DNA of 64,000 bases from Klebsiella sp. BIGb0138 (GCF_004342285.1 NZ_SMCV01000003.1:434001-498000); one strand, 5' to 3'; shown: positions 25,708-35,811, counted from the first letter of the stretch. Notes: a model not told the origin generated them from the sequence alone. A program made the numbers and translations.

Positions 25708-27318
25708 ATGATGATTGAATTTAACCGCTGGCCGGAAAGTTTTGCCGCCCGCTACCGTGAGAAAGGTTACTGGCAGGATCTGCCGTTAACCAATCTGATT
25801 ACCCGTCACGCCGACAGCGATGCCGTCGCCATTATCGACGGGGACAGGCACTACAGCTATCGTCAGTTCAACCAGCTCGTGGATAATCTGGCCTCCTCGC
25901 TGCAGCGTATGGGGCTGAAACGCGGTGAAACCGCGCTGGTGCAGCTGGGTAACGTCGCCGAATTTTACGTGACCTTCTTCGCGCTGTTGCGGATTGGGGT
26001 GGCGCCGGTCAATGCCTTGTTCAGCCATCAGCGCAGCGAACTGAACGCCTACGCGACGCAAATTGAACCCGCGCTGCTGATTGCCGATCGCGATCATGGG
26101 CTGTTTGCCGACGACAGTTTCCTTAATGCCTTTGTCGAACAGCATGGCTCGGTGCGGGTGGTGCTGCTGCGTAACGATCGCGGAGAATATGACCTGGCGG
26201 CAGCCATCGAGCAGCAGGCGGATAACTTTATCGCCAATCCGACTCCTGCCGATGAAGTGGCCTTTTTCCAGCTCTCCGGCGGCAGTACCGGGACGCCAAA
26301 GCTGATCCCTCGCACCCATAACGACTACGACTACAGTATCCGTCGCAGTAACGAAATTTGCGCTATCAGCGCCGACACGCGCTACCTCAACGCGCTGCCC
26401 GCCGCCCACAACTATGCCATGAGCTCACCGGGTTCGCTCGGCGTCTTCCTCGCCGGAGGCCGGGTGATCCTGGCCGCCGATCCGAGCGCGACGCTGTGTT
26501 TCCCGTTGATTGAACAACATCAGATCAACGTGGCTTCGCTGGTGCCGCCTGCGGTCAGCCTGTGGTTACAGGCGATCCGCGAGGGCGCCGGGAACGGCCA
26601 GCTGCGTTCGCTGACGCTGCTGCAGGTTGGCGGCGCGCGCCTGTCAGCGACGCTGGCGGCACGCATTCCGGCGGAGATTGGCTGCCAGCTCCAGCAGGTC
26701 TTTGGCATGGCGGAAGGGCTGGTGAACTACACCCGCCTCAACGATAGCCCGGAACGCATCATCAATACCCAGGGCTGTCCGATGTGCCCGGATGATGAAG
26801 TGTGGGTCGCGGATGCCGATGGTAATCCGCTGCCGCGTGGAGAAGTCGGACGCCTGATGACCCGCGGGCCGTACACCTTCCGCGGCTACTACAAAAGCCC
26901 GCAGCACAACGCAGAAGCGTTTGATGCCGACGGTTTTTACTGTTCCGGCGATCTGATCTCGATCGACGAGGACGGCTATATCACCGTGCAGGGGCGTGAA
27001 AAAGATCAGATCAACCGCGGCGGCGAAAAGATCGCGGCGGAAGAGGTGGAAAACCTGCTGCTGCGTCACCCGGCGGTGATCCATGCCGCGCTGGTCAGCA
27101 TGGAGGACAGCCTGCTGGGCGAGAAGAGCTGCGCTTATCTGGTGGTGAAAGAGCCGCTGCGTGCGGTCGCGGTCCGCCGCTTCCTGCGCGAACAGGGCGT
27201 GGCAGAATTTAAACTGCCGGATCGCGTGGAGTGCGTTGATGCACTGCCGCTGACGCCGGTAGGTAAAGTGGATAAAAAACAATTACGTCAGTGGCTGGCC
27301 GCACGCGAGCCGGGCTGA
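25708..27318 (+). CDS. entE: 2,3-dihydroxybenzoate-AMP ligase EntE
   Basis: The 536-residue adenylate-forming enzyme activates 2,3-dihydroxybenzoate and loads it onto the EntB carrier domain. It has the P-loop-like [14 protein letters not shown] near 190, the aryl-acid pocket region [13 protein letters not shown] near 235, [15 protein letters not shown] near 335, and the hinge and C-terminal lysine motifs ([24 protein letters not shown]). The length equals E. coli EntE. Two adjacent ATG codons exist; the first aligns with the E. coli N-terminus. It is the second gene of entCEBAH. Confidence 0.97.
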   Translation: MMIEFNRWPESFAARYREKGYWQDLPLTNLITRHADSDAVAIIDGDRHYSYRQFNQLVDNLASSLQRMGLKRGETALVQLGNVAEFYVTFFALLRIGVAPVNALFSHQRSELNAYATQIEPALLIADRDHGLFADDSFLNAFVEQHGSVRVVLLRNDRGEYDLAAAIEQQADNFIANPTPADEVAFFQLSGGSTGTPKLIPRTHNDYDYSIRRSNEICAISADTRYLNALPAAHNYAMSSPGSLGVFLAGGRVILAADPSATLCFPLIEQHQINVASLVPPAVSLWLQAIREGAGNGQLRSLTLLQVGGARLSATLAARIPAEIGCQLQQVFGMAEGLVNYTRLNDSPERIINTQGCPMCPDDEVWVADADGNPLPRGEVGRLMTRGPYTFRGYYKSPQHNAEAFDADGFYCSGDLISIDEDGYITVQGREKDQINRGGEKIAAEEVENLLLRHPAVIHAALVSMEDSLLGEKSCAYLVVKEPLRAVAVRRFLREQGVAEFKLPDRVECVDALPLTPVGKVDKKQLRQWLAAREPG

Positions 27319-27331
27319 AGGAGAAGACAGA

Positions 27332-28183
27332 ATGGCCATCCCTAAATTACAGGCTTACGCGCTGCCGGAAGCCAGCGATATCCCGGCGAACAAAGTCAAC
27401 TGGGCTTTTGAGCCGTCCCGCGCCGCGCTGTTGATCCACGATATGCAGGAATATTTCCTCAACTTCTGGGGGGAAGACAGCGCCATGATGGCGAAAGTGG
27501 TGGCGAACATTGCCGCGCTGCGCGATTTCTGCAAACAGAATAACATTCCGGTGTTTTACACCGCGCAGCCGAAAGAGCAAAGCGATGAAGACCGTGCCCT
27601 GCTCAATGATATGTGGGGACCGGGTCTGACCCGCTCACCGGAGCAGCAGCAGGTGATTGCCGCCCTGGCGCCGGATGAACACGACACCGTGCTGGTGAAG
27701 TGGCGCTACAGCGCGTTCCACCGTTCGCCGCTGGAAGAGATGCTGAAAGAGACCGGCCGCGACCAGCTGATCATCACCGGCGTCTATGCCCATATCGGCT
27801 GCATGACCACCGCCACCGACGCCTTTATGCGCGATATTAAGCCGTTCTTCGTTGCCGACGCGCTGGCGGATTTTAGCCGTGAGGAGCACCTGATGGCGCT
27901 GAAATATGTCGCCGGGCGTTCCGGCCGGGTGGTGATGACCGAAGAGCTGCTGCCGCTTCCGGCATCCAAAACGGCGCTGCGGGCGCTGATTCTGCCGCTG
28001 CTGGATGAGTCCGACGAGCCGCTGGATGATGAAAATCTGATCGACTACGGGCTGGACTCGGTGCGCATGATGGCGCTGGCCGCGCGCTGGCGTAAAGTGC
28101 ACGGCGATATCGACTTCGTGGCGCTGGCGAAAAAGCCGACGATCGATGCCTGGTGGGCGCTGCTGTCCCGTGAGGTGAAATAA
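27332..28183 (+). CDS. entB: Bifunctional isochorismatase / aryl carrier protein EntB
   Basis: A 283-residue two-domain protein. The N-terminal isochorismatase domain (about 1-205; LLIHDMQEYFLNFW near 35, VKWRYSAFHRSPLEEML, GVYAHIGCMTTATDAF near 150) hydrolyses isochorismate to 2,3-dihydro-2,3-dihydroxybenzoate. The C-terminal aryl carrier domain has the phosphopantetheine site YGLDSVRMMAL with serine near 243, primed by EntD, loaded by EntE and used by EntF. It is two residues shorter than in E. coli. The stop overlaps the entA start (TAATG). Confidence 0.97.
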   Translation: MAIPKLQAYALPEASDIPANKVNWAFEPSRAALLIHDMQEYFLNFWGEDSAMMAKVVANIAALRDFCKQNNIPVFYTAQPKEQSDEDRALLNDMWGPGLTRSPEQQQVIAALAPDEHDTVLVKWRYSAFHRSPLEEMLKETGRDQLIITGVYAHIGCMTTATDAFMRDIKPFFVADALADFSREEHLMALKYVAGRSGRVVMTEELLPLPASKTALRALILPLLDESDEPLDDENLIDYGLDSVRMMALAARWRKVHGDIDFVALAKKPTIDAWWALLSREVK

Positions 28184-28938
28184 TGGCCGGGCTGGATTTT
28201 CAGGGGCAAACCGTATGGGTCACCGGCGCCGGTAAAGGCATTGGTTACGCGACGGCGCTGGCGTTCGTTGAGGCCGGCGCGAAGGTGACCGGTTTCGATC
28301 TCGCCTTTGACGGGGAGACCTACCCGTTCGCCACGGAAACGCTGGACATTGCCAACCCGGAACGGGTGGCTGAGGTGTGCGGGCGGCTGCTGAACGGCAT
28401 GGCGCGTCTCGACGTGCTGGTTAACGCGGCGGGCATTCTGCGCATGGGCGCGACCGATGAGCTGAGTCTGCAGGACTGGCAGCAGACCTTTGCCGTCAAC
28501 GTAGGCGGGGCGTTTAACCTGTTTCAGCAGACGATGGCTCAGTTCCGTCGCCAGCAGAGCGGGGCGATTGTCACCGTGGCCTCTGACGCGGCCCATACGC
28601 CACGCATCGGGATGAGCGCCTATGGCGCATCGAAAGCGGCGTTGAAAAGCCTGACGCTGACCGTTGGCCTGGAGCTGGCGGGAAGCGGAGTGCGCTGTAA
28701 TCTGGTTTCACCGGGTTCCACCGATACCGATATGCAGCGCACGCTGTGGGTTAGCGATGATGCCGAGCAGCGGCGTATCCGTGGTTTCGGCGAGCAGTTT
28801 AAACTCGGTATTCCGCTGGGGAAAATTGCCCGTCCGCAGGAGATCGCCAGCACGATTCTGTTCCTCGCCTCCCGTCACGCCAGCCATATTACGCTGCAGG
28901 ATATCGTGGTCGACGGCGGCTCGACGTTGGGGGCATAA
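28183..28938 (+). CDS. entA: 2,3-dihydro-2,3-dihydroxybenzoate dehydrogenase EntA
   Basis: The 251-residue short-chain dehydrogenase oxidises the dihydrodiol to 2,3-dihydroxybenzoate using NAD. It has the cofactor motif [13 protein letters not shown] near 13, NAAGIL near 84, the catalytic serine (ASDAAHTP) and YGASKAAL near 147, and SPGSTDTDM after the active site. The length is close to E. coli EntA (248). It overlaps entB by one base and abuts entH directly. Confidence 0.97.
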   Translation: MAGLDFQGQTVWVTGAGKGIGYATALAFVEAGAKVTGFDLAFDGETYPFATETLDIANPERVAEVCGRLLNGMARLDVLVNAAGILRMGATDELSLQDWQQTFAVNVGGAFNLFQQTMAQFRRQQSGAIVTVASDAAHTPRIGMSAYGASKAALKSLTLTVGLELAGSGVRCNLVSPGSTDTDMQRTLWVSDDAEQRRIRGFGEQFKLGIPLGKIARPQEIASTILFLASRHASHITLQDIVVDGGSTLGA

Positions 28939-29352
28939 ATGGTCTGGAAACGTCAGCTGACGCTGGATGCGCTTAACGCCACCAGCGAGAATACGATGGT
29001 GGCCCACCTGGGCATTATCTACACCCGGCTGGAAGAGGGGCTGCTGGAAGCGGAAATGCCGGTTGATGCCCGTACCCACCAGCCGTTTGGCCTGCTGCAC
29101 GGCGGCGCGTCCGCGGCGCTGGCGGAGACGCTTGGGTCGATGGCCGGCTGGCTGATGACCGAAGAGGGTCAGTGCGTGGTGGGCACCGAACTGAATGCCA
29201 CCCACCATCGGGCGGTCTCCAGCGGTCGCGTACGCGGCGAGTGCCGCCCGCTGCATCTGGGGCGCCAGGGCCAGAGCTGGGAAATTGCGGTGTTCGACGA
29301 GCGGGGCCGTCGCTGCTGCACCTGCCGCCTGGGCACCGCGGTGCTCGGCTAA
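28939..29352 (+). CDS. entH: Proofreading thioesterase EntH
   Basis: The 137-residue hotdog-fold acyl-CoA thioesterase has the family active-site stretch [18 protein letters not shown] near 51-68, containing the catalytic glutamate. In E. coli, EntH removes wrongly loaded aryl groups from the EntB carrier domain. The ATG follows the entA stop with no gap, so it is the last gene of entCEBAH. A G+C-rich hairpin (29365-29394) follows. Confidence 0.95.
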   Translation: MVWKRQLTLDALNATSENTMVAHLGIIYTRLEEGLLEAEMPVDARTHQPFGLLHGGASAALAETLGSMAGWLMTEEGQCVVGTELNATHHRAVSSGRVRGECRPLHLGRQGQSWEIAVFDERGRRCCTCRLGTAVLG

Positions 29353-29364
29353 ATAATCTGCTCG

Positions 29365-29394
29365 CTCCCCCTACGCCGCGATCCGGAGGGGGGG
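29365..29394 (+). terminator. Weak hairpin after entH
   Basis: CTCCCCCT and AGGGGGGG arms with a 14-nt loop. There is no clear T-run, so this is only a possible end for the entCEBAH transcript. Confidence 0.35.
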
Positions 29395-29465
29395 ACTGAC
29401 GATGTATCATGTAGCGCTTTCTTGCGGGCGATACATTCCATTTTCCCCTCAGAAGTGATCTCGCT

Positions 29466-29490
29466 AGCAATGTGAGATAAATCCCTGCCT
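29466..29490 (+). promoter_or_regulatory. Possible CRP half-site upstream of cstA
   Basis: AATGTGAGATAAATCCCT has a good left half (TGTGA at 29471) and a poor right half. cstA is induced on carbon starvation through CRP in E. coli, so the position about 115 bp before the start is sensible, but the match alone is weak. Confidence 0.35.
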
Positions 29491-29588
29491 TTGCACGACA
29501 TCTGTACGGTTTCAATGTTGTTAAACCCGGCGTTGTGTTCTAGAAACAAAATGTAACATCCTGATTACCCTACCTGTGGAACACAACG

Positions 29589-31694
29589 ATGAATCATTCA
29601 GGGAAATACCTCATCTGGACATTGCTCTCCGTTGTCGGAGCCTTTGCCCTCGGCTACATCGCCTTAAACCGGGGTGAGCAGATTAATGCGCTATGGATTG
29701 TCGTGGCGGCAGTCTGTATTTATCTGATCGCCTATCGTTTCTATGGACTCTACATCGCCAACAATGTACTGGCGGTTGACCCGACGCGGATGACGCCCGC
29801 CGTGCGGCATAACGACGGGCTCGATTATGTCCCGACGGATAAGAAAGTGCTGTTCGGTCACCATTTTGCGGCCATTGCCGGCGCGGGGCCGCTGGTGGGG
29901 CCGGTGCTGGCGGCGCAGATGGGCTACCTGCCGGGGATGATCTGGATCCTCGCCGGGGTGGTGCTGGCGGGGGCCGTGCAGGACTTTATGGTACTGTTTG
30001 TCTCCACCCGCCGCGACGGGCGCTCGCTTGGCGAGCTGGTGAAAGAGGAGATGGGGCCGACCGCCGGCGTGCTGGCGCTGGTCGCCTGTTTTATGATCAT
30101 GGTGATTATCCTCGCGGTACTGGCGATGATCGTGGTGAAAGCCCTGACCCACAGCCCGTGGGGGACCTATACCGTCGCCTTCACCATTCCGCTGGCCATT
30201 TTTATGGGGATCTACATTCGCTACCTGCGCCCGGGGCGCATTGGCGAAGTGTCGGTGATCGGTCTGGTGATGCTGGTGTTCGCCATTGTGTCCGGCGGAT
30301 GGGTGGCGGAAAGCCCAACGTGGGCGCCGTGGTTTGATTACACCGGCGTACAGCTGACCTGGATTCTGGTGGGCTATGGCTTCATCGCTGCCGTTCTTCC
30401 GGTATGGCTGCTGCTGGCGCCGCGTGATTACCTGTCGACCTTCCTGAAAATCGGCACCATCGTCGGCCTGGCGATCGGCATCCTGATTATGCGCCCGACG
30501 TTGACCATGCCGGCGTTGACGAAATTTATTGATGGCAGCGGCCCGGTATGGTCCGGCAGCCTGTTCCCGTTCCTGTTTATTACCATCGCCTGTGGCGCGG
30601 TCTCCGGTTTCCATGCGCTGATCGCCTCCGGCACCACGCCGAAGATGCTGGCGAACGAAGGCCAGGCCTGCTTTATCGGCTATGGCGGTATGCTGATGGA
30701 GTCTTTCGTCGCCATTATGGCGCTGGTGGCGGCCTGCGTTATCGACCCGGGCGTTTACTTTGCCATGAACAGCCCGATGGCGGTCCTCGTGCCGGCGGGC
30801 GCCACCGATGTCGTCGCTTCCGCCGCGCAGGTGGTGAGCAGCTGGGGCTTTAGCATCACCCCGGAAACGCTGCGCCAGATAGCCAGCGAAGTGGGCGAGC
30901 AGTCGATTATCTCCCGGGCGGGCGGGGCGCCAACGCTGGCGGTCGGGATGGCCTATATCCTGCACGGTTCGCTGGGGGGGCTGATGGATGTCGCCTTCTG
31001 GTATCACTTCGCCATTCTGTTTGAAGCGCTGTTTATTCTGACGGCGGTGGATGCGGGCACCCGTGCGGCGCGCTTTATGCTGCAGGATCTGCTGGGGGTG
31101 GTGAGTCCGGGGCTGAAGCGAACCAACTCGCTGCCGGCGAACCTGCTGGCCACCGCGCTGTGCGTACTGGCCTGGGGGTACTTCCTGCATCAAGGGGTGG
31201 TCGATCCGCTCGGCGGGATTAACACGCTGTGGCCGCTGTTTGGTATCGCCAACCAGATGCTGGCCGGTATGGCATTGATGCTCTGCGCGGTGGTACTGTT
31301 TAAAATGAAACGCGAGCGCTATGCGTGGGTCGCCCTGTTGCCGACGGCCTGGCTGCTGATTTGTACCCTGACCGCCGGGTGGCAGAAGTCGTTCAGCCCG
31401 GATACGAAGGTGGGTTTCCTGGCGATTGCCAATCAGTTCCAGGCGATGATCGATAGCGGCAATATTCCTGGCCAGTACACCGAATCACAGCTGGCGCAGC
31501 TGGTCTTTAACAACCGACTGGATGCGGGATTAACCATCTTCTTTATGGTGGTGGTGGTGGTACTGGCGCTGTTCTCAATCAAAACCGCGCTGGCGGCGTT
31601 GAAAGAGGAGCAACCTACGTCAAAAGAGACGCCGTACGAGCCGCTTCCTGCCAATGCTGAGCAGCTGGTGACCCAGGTGAAGCGCGCACATTAA
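29589..31694 (+). CDS. cstA: Pyruvate/peptide transporter CstA (carbon starvation protein A)
   Basis: The 701-residue inner-membrane protein has about 16-18 hydrophobic segments and the same length as E. coli CstA. Visible are AIAGAGPLVGPVLAAQMGYLPG near 100 and GFHALIASGTTPKMLANE near 345, both typical of the CstA/BtsT family. It imports pyruvate (and was first described for peptides) during carbon limitation. It is followed 49 bp later by ybdD, the small partner gene, with a short intercistronic hairpin (31700-31727). A long open frame on the opposite strand here is a codon-bias shadow. Confidence 0.96.
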   Translation: MNHSGKYLIWTLLSVVGAFALGYIALNRGEQINALWIVVAAVCIYLIAYRFYGLYIANNVLAVDPTRMTPAVRHNDGLDYVPTDKKVLFGHHFAAIAGAGPLVGPVLAAQMGYLPGMIWILAGVVLAGAVQDFMVLFVSTRRDGRSLGELVKEEMGPTAGVLALVACFMIMVIILAVLAMIVVKALTHSPWGTYTVAFTIPLAIFMGIYIRYLRPGRIGEVSVIGLVMLVFAIVSGGWVAESPTWAPWFDYTGVQLTWILVGYGFIAAVLPVWLLLAPRDYLSTFLKIGTIVGLAIGILIMRPTLTMPALTKFIDGSGPVWSGSLFPFLFITIACGAVSGFHALIASGTTPKMLANEGQACFIGYGGMLMESFVAIMALVAACVIDPGVYFAMNSPMAVLVPAGATDVVASAAQVVSSWGFSITPETLRQIASEVGEQSIISRAGGAPTLAVGMAYILHGSLGGLMDVAFWYHFAILFEALFILTAVDAGTRAARFMLQDLLGVVSPGLKRTNSLPANLLATALCVLAWGYFLHQGVVDPLGGINTLWPLFGIANQMLAGMALMLCAVVLFKMKRERYAWVALLPTAWLLICTLTAGWQKSFSPDTKVGFLAIANQFQAMIDSGNIPGQYTESQLAQLVFNNRLDAGLTIFFMVVVVVLALFSIKTALAALKEEQPTSKETPYEPLPANAEQLVTQVKRAH

Positions 31695-31699
31695 CACTT

Positions 31700-31727
31700 A
31701 GCCCCTTTCTGCCTGCGGAAAGGGGCT
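31700..31727 (+). other. Intercistronic hairpin between cstA and ybdD
   Basis: AGCCCCTTTC pairs with GAAAGGGGCT around an 8-nt loop, without a T-run. It may adjust the cstA:ybdD ratio by partial termination or mRNA processing. Confidence 0.5.
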
Positions 31728-31743
31728 GTTCTGAGAGGCCAAC

Positions 31744-31941
31744 ATGTTTGATACCCTTTCCAAAGCCGGGAAGTATCTGGGCCAGGCGGCAAAAATGATG
31801 ATTGGCGTGCCCGATTACGATAACTACGTCGAGCATATTCGCCAGACGCATCCCGAGCAGACGCCGATGACCTATGAAGAATTTTTCCGCGAGCGTCAGG
31901 ACGCGCGCTATGGCGGTAAAGGCGGCGCAAAGTGCTGTTAA
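31744..31941 (+). CDS. ybdD: Small protein YbdD (YjiX family)
   Basis: A 65-residue soluble protein with no membrane segment, starting [19 protein letters not shown] and containing [21 protein letters not shown], the signature of the YbdD/YjiX family. These proteins are encoded directly after cstA and btsT and support pyruvate transport by their partner. A GAGAGG ribosome site precedes the ATG. The C-terminal GGAKCC has a cysteine pair. Confidence 0.93.
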   Translation: MFDTLSKAGKYLGQAAKMMIGVPDYDNYVEHIRQTHPEQTPMTYEEFFRERQDARYGGKGGAKCC

Positions 31942-31994
31942 ACCGTTCCCTCAGTCCTTCACTCCCCCGTCCCTCCGGCTCTCGCCTGAGCCGG

Positions 31995-32028
31995 CGCGGC
32001 GGCCCGCTGGCCGTTTCCGCGTTTTTTT
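31995..32028 (+). terminator. Terminator after ybdD
   Basis: CGCGG and CCGCG arms, with an internal GGCC...GGCC pairing, followed by seven T residues, at the end of cstA-ybdD and facing the convergent hcxA. Confidence 0.6.
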
Positions 32029-32033
32029 AGCCG

Positions 32034-33131
32034 TTAATGCACCTGCCGACGGACGTTTTCCACTTTCTCAAAGGCCGCCTTCAGGGTCTGCGGGGTCAGC
32101 TCGACCGGCAGGAAGTGGATCGACTCCCCCGGACGCAGAGTATGGGCGATAACCTTATCCAGTTCGACCGGGTTGTGGATATCCACGTCGAGCTCCGCCA
32201 GCGTGGTGGGCAGGTTAAAGCGCTGCCAGGCGCTCACCAGCTGGGCTAAAACATCGTCCTGGCCGAGCAGAGCGCTCTGCACCAGAATGCCGTAGGCCAC
32301 CTTGGTGCCGTGCAAAAATTTGTCGGTCTGCGGCAGCACCGTCAGGCCGTTATGTACCGCGTGCGCGGCGGCGACGCGGGTATAGCGCTCGCCTAAACCG
32401 CCCACCATCCCGCCGCCGGCGATAATAGCGTCGATTACGTCGCGAAGCGCCTGGGTCAGTTCACCGCGCTGCCGATCGGCCAGCGCCGTTTCGCTGCTTT
32501 CCAGCAGCACATCGCGAATCGCCAGCGCGCCGTTAATCCCCAGCCGTACGGTCAGCGGCAGCGTTTCCGGCTGCGGCGCCAGCACGACCGCTTCGTACCA
32601 TTTCGCCAGCGTATCGCCGATCCCCGCCAGCAGATACTCCGCCGGGGCGTGGAGGATGATGTGCGGCTCTACCAGCACCAGGAAGTTGGCGTCGTCGAAG
32701 ATTTCAAAATGCAGCGCCTGCCCGGCGTCGTTGTACCACACCGACAGCGGGGTCCAGGCGGCGCAGGTCGCAGCGATGGTGGGGATTGCCACCACCGGCA
32801 GAGCTAAGCGCCGGGCCACGGCTTTGGCGGTATCCAGCAGCGCGCCGCCGCCGACGCCAATGACCACCGCGCGGTCATCACCGGCAGTCTGCGCCAGCTG
32901 CGCCACGTCGCTTTCGCTGCAATGCCCTTTAAATAGCACCTTTTTGGCACCGACGGCGTGGAACGCTGGCGGCAGGAAGGGCTCAGCGCCGGCGATCGCG
33001 CGCTCACCGTAAATCCAGAGCGCGCGGGAAAGCTGCTCTGCGCTGTAAAAATCCGCCAGGCGCGCCAGGCTGCCGGGATGGGAAAAATAGTTGGCGGGGC
33101 CGGGTACCACGCGGATATCGCTGTTGCTCAT
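32034..33131 (-). CDS. hcxA: Hydroxycarboxylate dehydrogenase HcxA (YbdH)
   Basis: A 365-residue iron/zinc-dependent alcohol dehydrogenase of the GldA type. It has the NAD-binding stretch VIGVGGGALLDTAKAVA near 92, PTIAATCAAWTPLSVWYND near 117 and the metal-binding histidines in AAAHAVHNGLTVLPQ near 255-262 and HGTKVAYG near 272. E. coli HcxA reduces 2-oxo acids such as 2-oxoglutarate and oxaloacetate to 2-hydroxy acids. In E. coli it lies next to the methionine aminotransferase gene (mtnE/ybdL); here the two are about 20 kb apart. A MetJ-like operator lies in the 163-bp gap upstream. Confidence 0.9.
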   Translation of the reverse strand: MSNSDIRVVPGPANYFSHPGSLARLADFYSAEQLSRALWIYGERAIAGAEPFLPPAFHAVGAKKVLFKGHCSESDVAQLAQTAGDDRAVVIGVGGGALLDTAKAVARRLALPVVAIPTIAATCAAWTPLSVWYNDAGQALHFEIFDDANFLVLVEPHIILHAPAEYLLAGIGDTLAKWYEAVVLAPQPETLPLTVRLGINGALAIRDVLLESSETALADRQRGELTQALRDVIDAIIAGGGMVGGLGERYTRVAAAHAVHNGLTVLPQTDKFLHGTKVAYGILVQSALLGQDDVLAQLVSAWQRFNLPTTLAELDVDIHNPVELDKVIAHTLRPGESIHFLPVELTPQTLKAAFEKVENVRRQVH

Positions 33132-33167
33132 GAACGCTGTCCTTATTCTCGTTTCGCTAACCTGATG

Positions 33168-33191
33168 TTATGTCTGGACATCCAGATGGCT
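33168..33191. promoter_or_regulatory. Candidate MetJ operator between hcxA and the ABC/LVIVD operon
   Basis: Three 8-mers in register: TTATGTCT, then GGACATCC, then AGATGGCT. They match the met box AGACGTCT at 5, 5 and 6 of 8 positions. The centre is an inverted repeat (TCTGGA-CA-TCCAGA), as expected for paired MetJ dimers. It is weaker than the other met boxes in this window, but it lies between divergent genes, one of which (hcxA) neighbours mtnE in E. coli. Confidence 0.5.
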
Positions 33192-33294
33192 AATATTATT
33201 TCGTTTTATCTTATGCCTTTTACGCAGTTGTCAGTCAAGGTCAGCTGTGAAAAATTCGTTAAATCAGAATATTAATCGTAAAGGGTAGCAGGGG

Positions 33295-34797
33295 ATGGCA
33301 GTGAATCGCCTTGAGATGAACAACATTAACCTCGCCTTTTCCGGCTTTCGGGCGCTCAGCAACGTGGCGTTCACCCTGCATGGGGGATCGGTGCACGCGC
33401 TGACCGGCGCGAACGGCGCGGGGAAATCGACGCTGATGGCGGTGCTATGCGGGACGCACGCGCACTATGAAGGTGAGATTGTTATCAATAACCAGCCGGT
33501 GAATATTCGCTCGCCGCGCGATGCTAAGCTGCTGGGGATCCATCTGGTGCAGCAGGAGGTGGACGTGGCGCTGGTGCCGGGCTTAAGTATCGCGGAAAAC
33601 ATTATGCTGGATCGCCTCGCGGAGCCGGCTCAGCGCTTCAGCTGGCGGCGGGTGCGCGAACAGGCGCGCGAGGCGCTGGCCCAGCTGGACGTCGCCCTTG
33701 ACGTGCGGCGTCCCATCGATAGCTGCACGCTGGCGGAGAAGCAGCAAATTCTGCTGGCCCGCGCGCTGTCGCACCATTGTCGTTTTCTCATTCTTGATGA
33801 ACCCACCGCGCCGTTGGACCGGCATGAAAGCGAACGGCTGTTCACGGTGGTGCGCCGTCTGCAGCAGCAGGGGATTGGCGTGGTGTTTATCTCCCACCGT
33901 ATTCATGAACTGAAGGCCATTTGCGACACCCTGACGGTACTCCGCGACGGTCGGCTGATTGAAAGCGGTCCGATGGCGGATCTCAGCGGCGAGCAGATTG
34001 TTGAGAAGATGCTCGGCCACGAGCTGAGCGACATTTTTCCAGCGCGGCGCCCGCCGCACGGCGAGGAGATTCTGCTGCAGGTGGAAGGTCTGCACGACGA
34101 GGGGCTACTGCAGGACATCTCGCTACGCCTGCGCAAAGGGGAAATCCTGGGGATCGCAGGGCTGGCGGGGGCGGGGAAAACCGAGCTGTGCAAAGCGCTG
34201 TTCGGCGCCAGTAAAAGCCGCCTGACCCGCGGGGAGCTGAATAGCCAGCCGTGGCGGCCTCGCGACCCGGCGGACTCGGTGACGCGCGGGCTGGCGCTGG
34301 TGCCGGAAGAGCGGCGCAAAGAGGGCATTTTTATTGAAGAGCCGATCGGCATGAACCTGGCGGTCAGCGCCGATAATAGCTTTTCGCGCTGGAGCCTGTT
34401 TGGCCACCGCCAGGCATGGCGCTGGGCGGAGGAGGTGATTGCCCGTATCGGCATTCGCACCACCGGCCCGGCCCAGACGCTACGCCGTCTGTCCGGCGGC
34501 AACCAGCAGAAGGTGGCGATCGGCAAGTGGCTGCGCGGCAACGCCAACGTGTTGATTTTCGATGAGCCGACCAAAGGCGTCGACGTAAAAGCAAAAACCG
34601 ACCTGTTCAACCTGATCGACGGGCTGGCGCGAGAGGGCAAAGGGGTGATTTACGCCTCGGGCGAATTCTCGGAGCTGGTGGGGTTGTGCGACCGTATTTG
34701 TGTATTGTGGGATGGCCGCATTGTGGCAGAAATTCCGGGCGCTGAGGCCCGGGAAGAGACTCTACTTTATTACTCCACCGGAGGAGCAGCAGCGTGA
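33295..34797 (+). CDS. Ribose-type ABC transporter ATPase; candidate methylthioribose importer
   Basis: A 500-residue double ATPase of the RbsA type. Domain 1 has Walker A GANGAGKST near 38 and Walker B FLILDEPTAPLD near 165, with a degenerate signature (CTLAEKQQ). Domain 2 has a degenerate Walker A GLAGAGKTE near 288, signature LSGGNQQK near 400 and Walker B VLIFDEPTKGVD. It is first in a rightward four-gene unit (ATPase, permease, binding protein, LVIVD protein) and overlaps the permease start by 4 bp. A MetJ-like site lies about 105 bp upstream and mtnK follows the unit, so methylthioribose or a related methylthio sugar is a reasonable guess for its substrate (inference). Confidence 0.9.
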   Translation: MAVNRLEMNNINLAFSGFRALSNVAFTLHGGSVHALTGANGAGKSTLMAVLCGTHAHYEGEIVINNQPVNIRSPRDAKLLGIHLVQQEVDVALVPGLSIAENIMLDRLAEPAQRFSWRRVREQAREALAQLDVALDVRRPIDSCTLAEKQQILLARALSHHCRFLILDEPTAPLDRHESERLFTVVRRLQQQGIGVVFISHRIHELKAICDTLTVLRDGRLIESGPMADLSGEQIVEKMLGHELSDIFPARRPPHGEEILLQVEGLHDEGLLQDISLRLRKGEILGIAGLAGAGKTELCKALFGASKSRLTRGELNSQPWRPRDPADSVTRGLALVPEERRKEGIFIEEPIGMNLAVSADNSFSRWSLFGHRQAWRWAEEVIARIGIRTTGPAQTLRRLSGGNQQKVAIGKWLRGNANVLIFDEPTKGVDVKAKTDLFNLIDGLAREGKGVIYASGEFSELVGLCDRICVLWDGRIVAEIPGAEAREETLLYYSTGGAAA

Positions 34798-35792
34798 GCA
34801 AGGCCCTGGCAGTGAACGCGACGGCATCGGGCCGTCAGCGATTTTTTGATTTTCTTTATAAATGGGGCATGTTGCTGACCGTGGTGCTGTTGATCGCCGT
34901 ATTTGGCCTCGCCGCGGACAACTTCCTTGACCCGTTCAATATCATCAACATTTTGCGTTCTATCGCCATCGTGACGGTGATTGCCATCGGCGTCTCCGTC
35001 TCGCTGACCATTGGCGGTTTCGACCTCTCGGTAGGGTCAACCGCCTCGCTGGCTAACGCGCTGGTGATTTCGCTGTTTGTCTGGCACGGCTTCGGCACCA
35101 CGGAAGCGATTCTGCTCACCCTCGCGCTGTGTACGCTGGTGGGGCTGTTTAACGCCTTTTTAATCGTGGTACTGCGTATTCCCGACATGCTCGCCACTCT
35201 CGCCAGCCTGTTTGTGATTCAGGGCGTGGCTATGACCTACAGCTACGGCGGGTCCATTACCGAGAACATGGTCATGCCGGGCGGCGATATGGCTGAAGGG
35301 ACGATTCCGGCAGCCTTTGGCTCGCTGGGGCAGGTGCCGACCATCGTTATCGTCATGCTGGTGGTGACGCTGGTCGCGCAGCTGGCGCTCTCTTTCACCA
35401 CCCACGGGCGACGGATGTACGCCATCGGCGGCAATCCGGAAGCCGCGCGGCTCTCCGGCCTGCGTATCACCCGTTATAAAGTGGCGGCCTACGTTATCGC
35501 TTCGCTGTTGGCCGGGCTGGGCGGGATTTTGCTGGCCTCGCGTATCGGCTCTTCACAGGTTAATGCCGGCGGCGGCTATCTGATGGATGCGGTGGCGGCG
35601 GCGTGGATCGGCTTCTCCCTGGCGGGGTCAGGTAAACCGAACGCCCTCGGGACGCTGGTGGGGGCGGTGATTCTTGGCGTCCTCTCCAACGGTCTGGTGA
35701 TGCTGTCGGTGCCGTACTACGCGATGGACATTATTAAAGGACTGGTGCTGGCTGGCGCGTTAGCACTGACTTATTTTCAGCGCCGCACTTAA
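34794..35792 (+). CDS. Ribose-type ABC transporter permease (RbsC family)
   Basis: A 332-residue permease with about ten membrane segments and the family motifs GGFDLSVGSTASLANA near 76 and IGGNPEAARLSGLRITRYK near 210. It starts with GTG at 34794, overlapping the ATPase stop as GTGA. As a single permease gene it presumably works as a homodimer. It is the channel of the MetJ-linked importer; the substrate is inferred only from neighbours. Confidence 0.9.
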   Translation: MSKALAVNATASGRQRFFDFLYKWGMLLTVVLLIAVFGLAADNFLDPFNIINILRSIAIVTVIAIGVSVSLTIGGFDLSVGSTASLANALVISLFVWHGFGTTEAILLTLALCTLVGLFNAFLIVVLRIPDMLATLASLFVIQGVAMTYSYGGSITENMVMPGGDMAEGTIPAAFGSLGQVPTIVIVMLVVTLVAQLALSFTTHGRRMYAIGGNPEAARLSGLRITRYKVAAYVIASLLAGLGGILLASRIGSSQVNAGGGYLMDAVAAAWIGFSLAGSGKPNALGTLVGAVILGVLSNGLVMLSVPYYAMDIIKGLVLAGALALTYFQRRT

Positions 35793-35811
35793 TCATTTAC
35801 AGGGTATACAC

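Noticed and set aside
29691-31193. Open frame of about 500 codons antisense to cstA
   Set aside because: It has a low-complexity, H/Q/R-rich composition typical of the reverse strand of a G+C-biased gene. cstA on the plus strand is full length and conserved.
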